A DNA stretch of 64,000 nt from Flagellimonas nanhaiensis (GTDB lineage: Bacteria > Bacteroidota > Bacteroidia > Flavobacteriales > Flavobacteriaceae), in the NCBI RefSeq assembly GCF_003382275.1, contig NZ_QTJX01000002.1, positions 124,001-188,000 on the forward strand, given 5' to 3'. Below the pieces are notes generated by a model. It was not told the DNA's origin, did not search any database, and worked only from the letters and a program-made list of their open reading frames with translations. Positions 38,074 to 47,262 of the stretch are shown one piece after another. Numbering within the stretch: the first letter of the stretch is position 1; each line of letters opens with the position of its first letter. Position numbers and translations under genes: made by a program.

Positions 38074-39942
38074 ATGAAAAAATTACTTTTATCTTCTGTC
38101 ATCATCATTATAGGATTCACCTTCATTGGGAGGCTGTCCTATTTGCAGCTTTTTCGCTTTTCCCCTGACCAAACATTGGAAGATCCAGCAATCAAAGCCA
38201 TTTATGATTATCCTGAAAGGGGCTATATATACGATCGTAACGGAGAGCTTCTTGTGGGGAATCAAGCCGCTTATGATGTAATGGTAATTCCCAGGGAGGT
38301 AAAACCGTTGGATACCTTGGAATTTTGTGGACTACTTGGTATAGACAAGCCCACATTCCTTCAAAAAATGAAAAGGGCACGAACCTATTCCCCAAGACTA
38401 CCTTCCGTTCTGGTTCCCCAACTATCCAAAGAAGATTATGCCAGACTTCAGGAAAAAATGAGGCATTTTAAAGGATTCTATATTCAAAAGAGGTCCTTAC
38501 GATATTATGCAACCAACAGTGCCGCCAATGTATTGGGTTACATTAGTGAGGTTGGAGAATGGGATTTGAAAAACAATCCATACTATAGGGCCGGTGAGCT
38601 AAAGGGCCGTACAGGGATTGAACAACAATATGAAGAGGTCCTTAGAGGACGTAAAGGGGTTAAGTTCATTCAAAAGGACCGTTTTAATAGAGATATAGGA
38701 CCCTACAAGGATGGTAAGCTGGACACTTTGCCAGAACAGGGAAAAGAAATTCACATTACACTGGACAAAGCCCTTCAAGAGTATGGAGAACGATTAATGC
38801 AAGGTAAACGTGGTGGTATTGTGGCTTTGGACCCAAAATCTGGTGAGATTCTGGCCATGATATCTGGACCCACGTACGATCCTGCTCTTCTGGTAGGAAG
38901 GGAACGTTCAAAAAACTACAACAAACTTCATTACGATACCATCTCCAAGCCCACTTGGGACCGCTCTATTTTGGCAGAACCCTCTCCTGGATCACCTTTT
39001 AAGACCCTCAATGCCCTCGTTGGGCTACAGGAAGGAGTTATTGACCCTACCACAAAATTCCGTTGCTATAATGGTTTTTATGTGGGCAACGTCAAAAGAG
39101 GATGTCATTGTGGTGGTGGCGTGCGAGATATGAACTCTGGAATATATCAGTCCTGCAATGCCTATTTTGCCGGGACTTTTAGAAAAATCTACGGTAAATA
39201 CGCCACAACGGATGAAGGCATGGATGTGTGGGAAAAACATATGAGAAGTTTTGGCCTAGGTGGTTATTTGGGTACCGACCTCCCTACCGGAAGACCTGGA
39301 AGGATTCCAAATAAAGCCTATTATGATAGAGCTTACGGAGATAACCGATGGGCCTCTTCATTTATTATTTCCAATTCCATAGGTCAAGGGGAAGTTGCTG
39401 CCACTCCTCTACAGCTGGCCAACATGACGGCAGCAATAGCCAACCATGGCTATTTTTACACACCACATGTTATCAAAAACATAGGAAACACCGGTGGGAT
39501 TGATCCAAAGTATACGGAACCCCATTATACCACTATCGACAGAAAGCATTTTGAACCTGTAATCCAAGGTATGGCCAACGTATACAAATATGGTACGGCA
39601 AAATGGATTCAGATTCCAGGGGTTGAAATAGCTGGTAAAACAGGTACGGTTGAGAATTTCGTCAGGGTCAACGGGGAGCGAATGCAACTTACAGATCACT
39701 CAATCTTTGTGGCTTTTGCACCCATCGAAAACCCCCAAATTGCCCTGGCCGTTTATATTGAAAATGGTTACTATGGCGCTCGATATGCGGGGCATATTGC
39801 TTCACTCTTGATCGAGAAATACATTAAAGGTGAGATTACAAGAAAAGATTTGGAAAAGCGCATGCTAGAGAAAACCTTGGAGCACGAGTATGCCAAGCCA
39901 TACAGTGGAGAACCATTCAAGATAAATGAATATGTCTGGTAG
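38074..39942 (+). CDS. mrdA: penicillin-binding protein 2, peptidoglycan transpeptidase
   Basis: The 622-residue protein has an N-terminal membrane anchor (about 5-22), a dimerisation domain and a class B transpeptidase domain. The active-site motifs are SPFK (S307), SCN (in IYQSCNAYF) and KTG (in AGKTGTVENF). It cross-links side-wall peptidoglycan with RodA. The ATG at 38074 is preferred over the in-frame TTG three bases upstream. It overlaps rodA by 17 bp. Confidence 0.97.
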   Translation: MKKLLLSSVIIIIGFTFIGRLSYLQLFRFSPDQTLEDPAIKAIYDYPERGYIYDRNGELLVGNQAAYDVMVIPREVKPLDTLEFCGLLGIDKPTFLQKMKRARTYSPRLPSVLVPQLSKEDYARLQEKMRHFKGFYIQKRSLRYYATNSAANVLGYISEVGEWDLKNNPYYRAGELKGRTGIEQQYEEVLRGRKGVKFIQKDRFNRDIGPYKDGKLDTLPEQGKEIHITLDKALQEYGERLMQGKRGGIVALDPKSGEILAMISGPTYDPALLVGRERSKNYNKLHYDTISKPTWDRSILAEPSPGSPFKTLNALVGLQEGVIDPTTKFRCYNGFYVGNVKRGCHCGGGVRDMNSGIYQSCNAYFAGTFRKIYGKYATTDEGMDVWEKHMRSFGLGGYLGTDLPTGRPGRIPNKAYYDRAYGDNRWASSFIISNSIGQGEVAATPLQLANMTAAIANHGYFYTPHVIKNIGNTGGIDPKYTEPHYTTIDRKHFEPVIQGMANVYKYGTAKWIQIPGVEIAGKTGTVENFVRVNGERMQLTDHSIFVAFAPIENPQIALAVYIENGYYGARYAGHIASLLIEKYIKGEITRKDLEKRMLEKTLEHEYAKPYSGEPFKINEYVW

Positions 39943-41215
39943 AGGGCTTTTTGGCAGATTAGACTGGCTGACCGTTTTTCTCTATCTCCTACTTGTGCTC
40001 ATAGGCTGGGTAAATATTTATTCTACCACGCTAAGTGATCCCAACGTTTCCATATTCGATTTTTCAACGCTATATGGCAAACAGCTCTTTTTTGCTGGGC
40101 TTGCCCTTCTGGGCGTAATCTTGGTCCTTTTTATTGAAACCAACTTTTTTGAAAGGTTTGCTTCTATCTTTTATATCATCTGCATGGTTTTATTGCTGGG
40201 GCTTTTTGTTTTTGGAAAGACCATTGCCGGAGCAACTTCATGGTACGACCTAGGCTTTTTTAATCTACAGCCTTCAGAGTTGGCAAAGGTGGCCACTGCT
40301 CTAGCCCTTGCAAAGTTTTTAAGTGATATCCAGACGGACCTTAAACTCTGGAAGCATCAGCTATATGCTTTGATCATTATTCTGGTCCCGGTTCTCTTGA
40401 TTCTCCCCCAACCGGACCCGGGGAGTGCCTTGATCTACTTTTCACTGTTCTTTGTTCTCTTTAGAGAAGGTTTTCCTTTGTTTTACTTAGGAATCTTATT
40501 GTTTATAATCGTATTATTTGCCACTACTTTGATGTTTGGGACCGTTTGGGTGGCCATAGGGTTGGTTATTCTTACCGTTTTGGTCTACACTTTTAAAAAA
40601 GCTTCCCTAAAGATTCCATTAATTCCGGTGATAGGTACCATCATACTCTCGGTATTATTTTCCCTGTCTGTAAACTTTGTTTATGAAAACGTTTTTGAAC
40701 AACGCCACAGAGATCGTTTTGCATTGTGGTTGGGGCTGGAAAAAGATGAGAGCAAGCTGGAAGAAATCAGAAAGACCATTGGCTATAACACCTATCAATC
40801 TGAAAAAGCCATTGAATCTGGCGGTTTTTTTGGAAAAGGATTTCTTGAAGGTACCAGAACAAAGGGAGATTTTGTTCCTGAACAACATACAGATTATATC
40901 TTTAGTTCTGTAGGCGAGGAATGGGGTTTTATGGGAACCGTCTCGGTAATTTTACTTTTTACCATCTTCTTTCTTCGTCTTGTGCAACTTGCCGAAAGAC
41001 AAAAAAATGGTTTTAACCGAATGTATGGTTATGGAGTTATTTCCATTTTAGTGTTCCATTATTTCATCAACATTGGAATGGTCATCGGTCTATTGCCTAC
41101 CATTGGGGTGCCCTTACCATTTTTTAGCTATGGTGGTTCTGGACTTATCTTTTTTACTATGCTGCTTTTTATTTTTTTGAAGCTCGATTCCAACCGTTTA
41201 AAGGATGGGGTTTAG
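39926..41215 (+). CDS. rodA: SEDS peptidoglycan polymerase RodA
   Basis: The 429-residue protein has about ten membrane helices and the SEDS signature near the C-terminus (PLPFFSYGGSGL). RodA polymerises glycan strands with PBP2. Its start lies inside the end of mrdA; the ATG at 39932 is an alternative. Its stop codon interlocks with that of the convergent nuclease gene (bases 41212-41215), so no terminator fits between. Confidence 0.97.
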   Translation: MNMSGRGLFGRLDWLTVFLYLLLVLIGWVNIYSTTLSDPNVSIFDFSTLYGKQLFFAGLALLGVILVLFIETNFFERFASIFYIICMVLLLGLFVFGKTIAGATSWYDLGFFNLQPSELAKVATALALAKFLSDIQTDLKLWKHQLYALIIILVPVLLILPQPDPGSALIYFSLFFVLFREGFPLFYLGILLFIIVLFATTLMFGTVWVAIGLVILTVLVYTFKKASLKIPLIPVIGTIILSVLFSLSVNFVYENVFEQRHRDRFALWLGLEKDESKLEEIRKTIGYNTYQSEKAIESGGFFGKGFLEGTRTKGDFVPEQHTDYIFSSVGEEWGFMGTVSVILLFTIFFLRLVQLAERQKNGFNRMYGYGVISILVFHYFINIGMVIGLLPTIGVPLPFFSYGGSGLIFFTMLLFIFLKLDSNRLKDGV

Positions 41216-42012
41216 AACTTCCAACCATCTATATCAATACCAGATTCAAGTTTTTCCTGTGATGTTTGAGGTAGTTTGTGAAAGAAGTCGATACCTGTTC
41301 TGCGCTCAATTTCATCCACCGAAACCAAAAAGCTTTTTATGGGGAGTTGTGTTTCTTTATTGGGAATTAGAAATGCCACCGTTTTAAAAGAGTCATCTTT
41401 CTTAAGCAAAACCACCTTATAAAAAGCATCTGGAACATCTACATCCTCCTCTCCTATTTCCTCCAATCCGTTTTCCAGAACACCTCCGGTCACCACAACC
41501 AAATCGCCATACCTTTTGCACCAGTAGCGGACCTGTTGTTCCAAGCTGTTCCAAATCCCAGCATTGAACTCCCTGTTCTGCGGGCTAATGTTACTTGTAT
41601 AAAAAGTTTCATTGTAGGCCTGTTCAGAAAACCTCCTGTCTCCCGCTGGGCAAAGGTGCCCCCGGTCGTAACCAGAACCTTTATAGTTTCTCCAATCTGC
41701 TGATTTGGTCTTGATCTTCGGGTCTTCAATAAAATAAGGTCTGTTTCTGTCGTCTTGGGTAAGGTGATTTCTTTCCAATTTATAGGCCACCCATTCAGCT
41801 TGTTCATGTGTTTCACTATAGGAAAGTGTAAAATATTCGTGCTTCACAATGGTTCCGGTAGTAGTGCTAGGTAATAACTCATTTCGCACACGATTGGAAG
41901 GGTCGCTGGAGCCAGATTTGGAATAGGTTGCCGGGGTATAAAAGTTTTCAAAAATCCAGAATCCAATAACGCATAGAATAAAAAGGAGGGTATATAGGGT
42001 TTTGTTTTTCAC
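41212..42012 (-). CDS. membrane-anchored or secreted DNA/RNA non-specific endonuclease (NUC1 type)
   Basis: The 266-residue protein has an N-terminal hydrophobic segment (residues 4-22) and a beta-beta-alpha-metal nuclease domain with the signature DRGH; the general-base histidine is H119 (YDRGHLCPAGDRR), with the metal-ligand asparagine in SPQNREFN. Such nucleases degrade DNA and RNA without sequence preference, outside the cytoplasm. It has its own promoter-like element just upstream and stops inside the end of rodA. Confidence 0.9.
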   Translation of the reverse strand: MKNKTLYTLLFILCVIGFWIFENFYTPATYSKSGSSDPSNRVRNELLPSTTTGTIVKHEYFTLSYSETHEQAEWVAYKLERNHLTQDDRNRPYFIEDPKIKTKSADWRNYKGSGYDRGHLCPAGDRRFSEQAYNETFYTSNISPQNREFNAGIWNSLEQQVRYWCKRYGDLVVVTGGVLENGLEEIGEEDVDVPDAFYKVVLLKKDDSFKTVAFLIPNKETQLPIKSFLVSVDEIERRTGIDFFHKLPQTSQEKLESGIDIDGWKF

Positions 42013-42028
42013 AAATAACGGATTTGGG

Positions 42029-42061
42029 CAAAACTAAGGACTCTCAAACAAAAAAAACCAA
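42029..42061 (-). promoter_or_regulatory. candidate promoter of the endonuclease gene
   Basis: On the minus strand TTG (42059-42061), a 22-base spacer and TAGTTTTG (42029-42036) fit the Bacteroidota promoter. The -33 part lies within the terminator hairpin of the upstream protease gene, so the two signals overlap. Confidence 0.5.
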
Positions 42062-42078
42062 CCTAAAGGTTGGCTTTT
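42050..42078 (-). terminator. terminator of the tail-specific protease gene
   Basis: CCAACC (42058-42063) and GGTTGG (42068-42073) pair around TAAA. Read on the minus strand the stem, extended by AAAAGC before it, is followed by seven T residues from the A run at 42051-42057. Confidence 0.8.
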
Positions 42079-42097
42079 ATATATTTTAGAAAGTGGT

Positions 42098-44272
42098 TTA
42101 TCCTTTTACACTGGCCAATTTTCGCTCTCCTCCCTTGATGTTGTTAAGCTGAAGGTCGCGAAGTACGTTTACAGCTTCCTCAACATAGATATCCCTTGCT
42201 AGGTCCTTGTGCCACCTGTCTCTTTTTTCTCTGAGGATGGAGTCCTGGGTGAATAACTCGGTTTCATATTTTAACGACTGAAAGGTAAGCTTTGAGTCAT
42301 ATTCCCGTAGACTATTGAATTTTTCTGAACGTGTTTTTGCCTCTTCTCCTTTTTTGACATAGGAATCATAATTCAAGGAAATCAAGGTCTCATCCTGTTG
42401 CTCTTTCAGCCATTTAGCATTTTCTTCAATCAATTTAATCTGTGCATTGTTGGCCATTCGTTTTTTGCTGTTGGCCACTGTGGTTTCAAAATCGATGTAA
42501 CCATCCCACACTTGGTAATCAGCAGGGGTAATCTTGTCCCACCCCAAAGGATTTTCCTGATCACGTTCTCCCAAATCGATATAGCTGTATCTATCTGGAA
42601 CAACAATGTCACTTTTTACACCTTCTAATTGGGTGGAACCTCCATTGATCCTATAGAATTTTTGGGTAGTAAGCTTGATGGCTCCTAAATCACCGTGCTC
42701 ATTGCTTCTAACAATATTGTCCAAAGGAATTACATTTTGAACGGTTCCCTTTCCAAAAGTCTGCTTACTGCCAATTACTACAGCTCTTTTATAATCCTGC
42801 ATCGCCGCCGCCAAAATCTCGGAGGCAGATGCTGATAGTTCATTTACCAAGATCACCAATGGGCCATCCCACTGAATACGCTCATCTTTATCTTCGTGGA
42901 CTTCTTTGCGCTGCCCTGATGAACGCACCTGGACAATTGGACCATCTTTGATGAACAATCCGGCCATTTCAACCACAGTCTTCAAAGAACCGCCGCCGTT
43001 ATCCCTAAGATCGAGCACAATACCTTCTACACCTTCTTCCTTAAGACGTTCTACTTCTTTGGCTACATCTGTTGCTGCATTTCGCTCCGTGTAGTCTTCA
43101 AAATCCACATAGAACTTGGGTAGATTGATCAATCCGTACTTGTTGGTCTCTTTTTGGATCGTAGCGGATTTTGCATACGATTCTTCCAATTCAACCACAT
43201 CCCGGGTTATGGAAACTTCCTCAATGGTGCCATCCACCTTACGCACGGTAAGGTCTACCACAGTACCTTTTGGTCCTTTGATCAATTTAATGGCATCATC
43301 CAGTCGCATACCCACAATATCTGTAGGCTCTTCTCCATCTTGACCAACTTTTAATATTTCGTCCCCAACCTCGAGAGTTTGCTCTCTCCAGATAGGTCCG
43401 CCTGATATGATTTCTACAATTTTTGCGCCTTCTGGTCTTTTCTGCAATCGGGCACCAATACCTTCAAACTTACCTGACATCCCGATGTCAAATTTTTCTT
43501 TGTCATCTGGTGCAAAATAAAAGGTGTGTGGATCAAATTCGTCCACTATGGTATTGATGTACTGTACAAACCAATCTTCACGTTCTAGGTCGTCAACAAA
43601 ATCAAAGAATTCATCCAAAGTGTTCTTTGTGTTGTCCCTGGCTTCTTCTTCGGTCAAAGCTTTGTCTACATTCGTGGGAATTGTATTGAATGTATAGGCT
43701 TGAGAAGCAATTTCATCACCTACAGATTGTTCTATTTCCACAATCCTGTTTTCTACCTTGTTCTCAAAAACAGCAAGTGTATTGTATTTTAACTGCTTTC
43801 TCCAACGTTCTTTAAGTTGTTTTTTGTTGGAAGCAAATTCTTGTTCTTTATAGTCAATATTGATGGTTTCATCCAAAGTATAATTAAAGGGCTCAACCAA
43901 TACTTCCCTATAAATTTCCTTGGCCTCATCCATACGTTTCATCAAACGTTGGTATACCACATTAAAAAAGTTGATCTCAGTGTTTCTGATCTCATCATCG
44001 ATCATAAACCTGTATTTTTCAAACTCTCGAATATCACTTTGAAGGAAATATCTCTTGGTAGGATCAAGGATGTCTATGAAGTCATCGAATACGTTGGAGC
44101 TAAAAGTATCGTTTAGGTCTTTTGGTTCATAATGTCCCCGTTCCAACACGTAGGTAATCAGGTCCAACAACAATTTATCCTTGTCATTGCTTTCAAAAGA
44201 TTTGTTGGTAAAGCTACAAGAGGCAACCGCAAAAAGGATTACCAATAGTGCCCAGATAAAGTTCTTTTTCAT
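42098..44272 (-). CDS. carboxy-terminal processing (tail-specific) protease, lipoprotein
   Basis: The 724-residue protein has a lipobox ending at C19 (AVASC) and the Prc/Tsp layout: an N-terminal helical region, a PDZ domain (about 235-320), the S41 catalytic domain and a C-terminal DUF3340-type segment. The serine is in LSASASEI and the lysine in KQTFGKGTVQ, the usual Ser-Lys dyad. It degrades or trims periplasmic proteins from the C-terminus. The open frame extends upstream, but the ATG at 44272 places the signal peptide correctly. Confidence 0.94.
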   Translation of the reverse strand: MKKNFIWALLVILFAVASCSFTNKSFESNDKDKLLLDLITYVLERGHYEPKDLNDTFSSNVFDDFIDILDPTKRYFLQSDIREFEKYRFMIDDEIRNTEINFFNVVYQRLMKRMDEAKEIYREVLVEPFNYTLDETINIDYKEQEFASNKKQLKERWRKQLKYNTLAVFENKVENRIVEIEQSVGDEIASQAYTFNTIPTNVDKALTEEEARDNTKNTLDEFFDFVDDLEREDWFVQYINTIVDEFDPHTFYFAPDDKEKFDIGMSGKFEGIGARLQKRPEGAKIVEIISGGPIWREQTLEVGDEILKVGQDGEEPTDIVGMRLDDAIKLIKGPKGTVVDLTVRKVDGTIEEVSITRDVVELEESYAKSATIQKETNKYGLINLPKFYVDFEDYTERNAATDVAKEVERLKEEGVEGIVLDLRDNGGGSLKTVVEMAGLFIKDGPIVQVRSSGQRKEVHEDKDERIQWDGPLVILVNELSASASEILAAAMQDYKRAVVIGSKQTFGKGTVQNVIPLDNIVRSNEHGDLGAIKLTTQKFYRINGGSTQLEGVKSDIVVPDRYSYIDLGERDQENPLGWDKITPADYQVWDGYIDFETTVANSKKRMANNAQIKLIEENAKWLKEQQDETLISLNYDSYVKKGEEAKTRSEKFNSLREYDSKLTFQSLKYETELFTQDSILREKRDRWHKDLARDIYVEEAVNVLRDLQLNNIKGGERKLASVKG

Positions 44273-44476
44273 AATCTGTTTTTTTCTTGAGCGAAACAAT
44301 TTGACAAAAAAAATCATCAAATTGATGGTCTGCCATCCATCATTTCAGGTTTTATGGATTACCTAAGATACTGAAAAAACCGTGCCAGCACTGTCTGTGG
44401 CATTTAATTTTTTGTTAAACCACCCAAGTTCCATATCCTTATGAAAAACGTATTTTTACGGCATTAATTATATAAA

Positions 44477-45247
44477 ATGAAAAAACCACTGATCCTGGTA
44501 ACCAATGATGACGGTATAACCGCTCCTGGACTTAGGGCTTTGATACAAGTGATGAAGGAACTCGGAGATGTGGTAGTAGTGGCTCCAGACAGTCCCCAAT
44601 CTGGTATGGGACATGCCATTACCGTTGATAGCACCTTGTTTTCGAAAAAAGTTGTGATTGACCAAAAAGAAGGAGCTCCCACCGAATATAGTTGTAGTGG
44701 AACCCCTGCGGACTGTGTCAAATTGGCGCTTCGTGTTATTTTGGACCGAAAGCCAGATATCTGTGTGAGCGGGATCAATCATGGTTCAAATTCGTCCATC
44801 AATGTAATTTATTCAGGTACCATGAGCGCCGCCATTGAAGCAGGCATAGAAGGTATTCCCGCCATAGGGTTTTCGCTATGCGATTATTCCTGGGAGGCCA
44901 ACTTTAAACCATCTTTGTCCGCTGTAAAAAAAATAGTTCGGGAAGCGTTGACCCACGGTATTCCAAAGGGTACAGTACTTAATGTGAACATTCCCAAAAC
45001 TGAGGATGAACCCAAAGGAATTAAAATTTGCAGGCAGGCAAGGGGCAACTGGAAGGAGAAATTTGATAAAAGGACCAGTCCCTCTGGAAAGAACTACTAT
45101 TGGTTAACTGGAGAATTTGAACTTTTGGACAAAGGAGAGGACACCGATGAATGGGCATTGGCGCAGGGCTATATTTCTGTGGTCCCAACTCAATTCGACT
45201 TAACGGCACACCATGCCATTCACCAAATCAATAATTGGAATTTTTGA
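44477..45247 (+). CDS. surE: 5'/3'-nucleotidase SurE
   Basis: The 256-residue enzyme dephosphorylates nucleoside monophosphates. The metal-binding NDDG (N10-G13), the loop PDSPQSGMGHA and GINHGSNSS are all present. It is the first gene of a five-gene run; its stop TGA shares a base with the next ATG. A near-consensus box (TATTTTTA, about 44451) lies upstream, too weak to call as a promoter. Confidence 0.96.
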   Translation: MKKPLILVTNDDGITAPGLRALIQVMKELGDVVVVAPDSPQSGMGHAITVDSTLFSKKVVIDQKEGAPTEYSCSGTPADCVKLALRVILDRKPDICVSGINHGSNSSINVIYSGTMSAAIEAGIEGIPAIGFSLCDYSWEANFKPSLSAVKKIVREALTHGIPKGTVLNVNIPKTEDEPKGIKICRQARGNWKEKFDKRTSPSGKNYYWLTGEFELLDKGEDTDEWALAQGYISVVPTQFDLTAHHAIHQINNWNF

Positions 45248-45534
45248 TGAACAGCAAAAAGGAAATAATAATCGGTTTTATCGTGGGCATCATTGCCAAT
45301 ACCTTTGGTACTTTGCTCTATATTCTATTGTTTTCCGATATGGGTATTCTGGAAACATTTGATGCTGCAATCAAACAAGGCCATTTGGGTAGCTTATTGG
45401 CCCTAGGTGCCATACTAAACCTGGTTGCCTTTTTTGGTTTCCTTCGGATAAAAAGAGAGCATAGGGCAAGGGGCGTAATGATAGCCACATTGCTGACCGC
45501 TTTGATCATATTGTTTTATAAGGTCTTTGGTTAA
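45247..45534 (+). CDS. small two- or three-helix membrane protein, unidentified
   Basis: This 95-residue protein has hydrophobic segments at about residues 7-30, 45-65 and 73-92, so it is an integral membrane protein. I do not recognise the family. Its ATG overlaps the surE stop (TGATG), so it is translationally coupled to surE, and lpxB starts 42 bp downstream. The upstream in-frame ATG at 45235 lies inside surE and is less likely. Confidence 0.8.
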   Translation: MNSKKEIIIGFIVGIIANTFGTLLYILLFSDMGILETFDAAIKQGHLGSLLALGAILNLVAFFGFLRIKREHRARGVMIATLLTALIILFYKVFG

Positions 45535-45576
45535 ACCTAGAGATCCAATGACAGTTTTAGAATTTGATATTTTCGC

Positions 45577-46686
45577 ATGAAGTACTACATCATAGCTGGC
45601 GAAGCTTCTGGAGACCTGCATGGCTCCAACCTCATTAAAGCTCTTAAAAAAGAGGATAAAGAGGCTCAAATTCGTTGTTGGGGAGGAGATTTAATGCAAC
45701 AGGCAGGAGGTGAACTGGCCAAACACTACAAAGAAATGGCCTTTATGGGATTTTTGGAAGTCATCAAAAACATTCCCACCATCTTCAAAAACATAGCATT
45801 CTGCAAGGAAGATATCCAGAAATTCAATCCCGACCTGATCATTTTCATTGATTTCTCCGGATTTAACCTTCGTATTGCCAAATGGGCCAAGCAACAAGGG
45901 TTTAAGACCAACTACTACATCTCTCCACAGATCTGGGCTTCCCGCGAAGGCAGAATAAAAAAGATAAAGAGGGACATCGACAACATGTATGTGATTCTTC
46001 CTTTTGAGAAGGATTTTTACGAGAAAAAACATGATTATCCTGTACATTTTGTGGGCCACCCACTAATTGATGCCATTGAAAATACCACGATTGTAGAGGA
46101 GGCAGCATTCAGAAGCGAAAATAATCTGGATCCCACTAAACCAATTATTGCCCTTCTTCCTGGAAGCCGAAGGCAAGAAGTACAAAAGATGTTGGCGGTT
46201 ATGCTGTCGGTGCAAGAAGATTTTTCCGAATATCAATTTGTGATAGCCGGAGCCCCAAGCCTACCCGATTCTTTTTACAAATCCTTTTTGAGCGGAAACG
46301 TAGGATTCGTTTCCAACCAAACCTACTCTTTATTGAAACACTCCCATGCCGCATTGGTCACCAGTGGAACGGCCACTTTGGAAACCGCTCTTTTTGAAAT
46401 CCCTCAAGTGGTATGCTACAAAGGAAATTGGATTTCCTATCAAATCGCGAAGCGTATCATTACTTTGGATTTTATTTCGCTTGTGAACCTCATCATGGAC
46501 AAAGAGGTGGTTAAAGAACTGATTCAGAATGAACTGACGACAGAGAATCTTAAAATAGAGTTGTCAAAAATAATTGAAGGAAAGGACAGGGAACGCATCT
46601 TGATGGATTACCAGGAACTCCGCAAAAAATTAGGCGGAAAAGGTGCCAGTCAATTGGCCGCTCAATTAATCGTTAAAAATGCTTAG
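45577..46686 (+). CDS. lpxB: lipid-A-disaccharide synthase LpxB
   Basis: The 369-residue GT19 glycosyltransferase joins UDP-2,3-diacylglucosamine and lipid X to form the lipid A disaccharide. The N-terminal AGEASGDLHG motif, FVGHPL and LLPGSRRQEV are diagnostic. It acts at the cytoplasmic face of the inner membrane. The gene lies between a small membrane protein gene and an NlpC/P60 gene. Confidence 0.97.
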   Translation: MKYYIIAGEASGDLHGSNLIKALKKEDKEAQIRCWGGDLMQQAGGELAKHYKEMAFMGFLEVIKNIPTIFKNIAFCKEDIQKFNPDLIIFIDFSGFNLRIAKWAKQQGFKTNYYISPQIWASREGRIKKIKRDIDNMYVILPFEKDFYEKKHDYPVHFVGHPLIDAIENTTIVEEAAFRSENNLDPTKPIIALLPGSRRQEVQKMLAVMLSVQEDFSEYQFVIAGAPSLPDSFYKSFLSGNVGFVSNQTYSLLKHSHAALVTSGTATLETALFEIPQVVCYKGNWISYQIAKRIITLDFISLVNLIMDKEVVKELIQNELTTENLKIELSKIIEGKDRERILMDYQELRKKLGGKGASQLAAQLIVKNA

Positions 46687-46719
46687 ATTTAGCTTCCAAG
46701 AATGCAATACTATTCTTGG

Positions 46720-47262
46720 ATGTTACGCAAAACCATTTTCTTACTATTTCTTTCTGCCTTTGTGGCCTGTGGCCCCGGCAAAAGAAAACGCACCTACAGC
46801 AAGACCCGAACCATTACGGTAGAGGGGTCCACCGAAGACATTTCTTCCAGAAAATCCAAAAAGGAAGAACGAAAAAATACCAAGGCCGAGGCTATAATTA
46901 CTACTGCCATGGGCTTTTCTGGCACCCGATATAAATACGGGGGCATTACAAAAAAGGGCATGGACTGCTCTGGTCTAATCTATGTTTCCTTAAAGGAAAA
47001 CGACATTTTATTTCCTCGCACCTCCTATCTCATGGCCAACGAAGGTGAGCGAATAAAAGTGAGGCAGGTACAAAAGGGAGATCTTCTCTTTTTTAAGACC
47101 AGCAAGCGCGGAAACCGCATCAACCATGTAGGTTTGGTGGTGGATGTTAAGGGAGACGACATAAAATTTATTCACGCCACAACCTCCAGAGGCGTTCTAG
47201 TATCTTCCCTCCGGGAAGGGTATTGGAACTATGCCTTTGTTAAAGCCATGCGTATTCTTTAA
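46720..47262 (+). CDS. NlpC/P60 (C40) family peptidase lipoprotein
   Basis: The 180-residue protein has a lipobox (SAFVAC) and a basic linker, then an NlpC/P60 domain with the catalytic triad C83 (DCSGL), H136 (NHVGLV) and H152 (FIHATT), numbered from the ATG at 46720. C40 peptidases cut peptidoglycan stem peptides. The ATG at 46702 is an alternative start. Its stop overlaps the next ATG (TAATG), coupling it to comEC. Confidence 0.92.
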   Translation: MLRKTIFLLFLSAFVACGPGKRKRTYSKTRTITVEGSTEDISSRKSKKEERKNTKAEAIITTAMGFSGTRYKYGGITKKGMDCSGLIYVSLKENDILFPRTSYLMANEGERIKVRQVQKGDLLFFKTSKRGNRINHVGLVVDVKGDDIKFIHATTSRGVLVSSLREGYWNYAFVKAMRIL

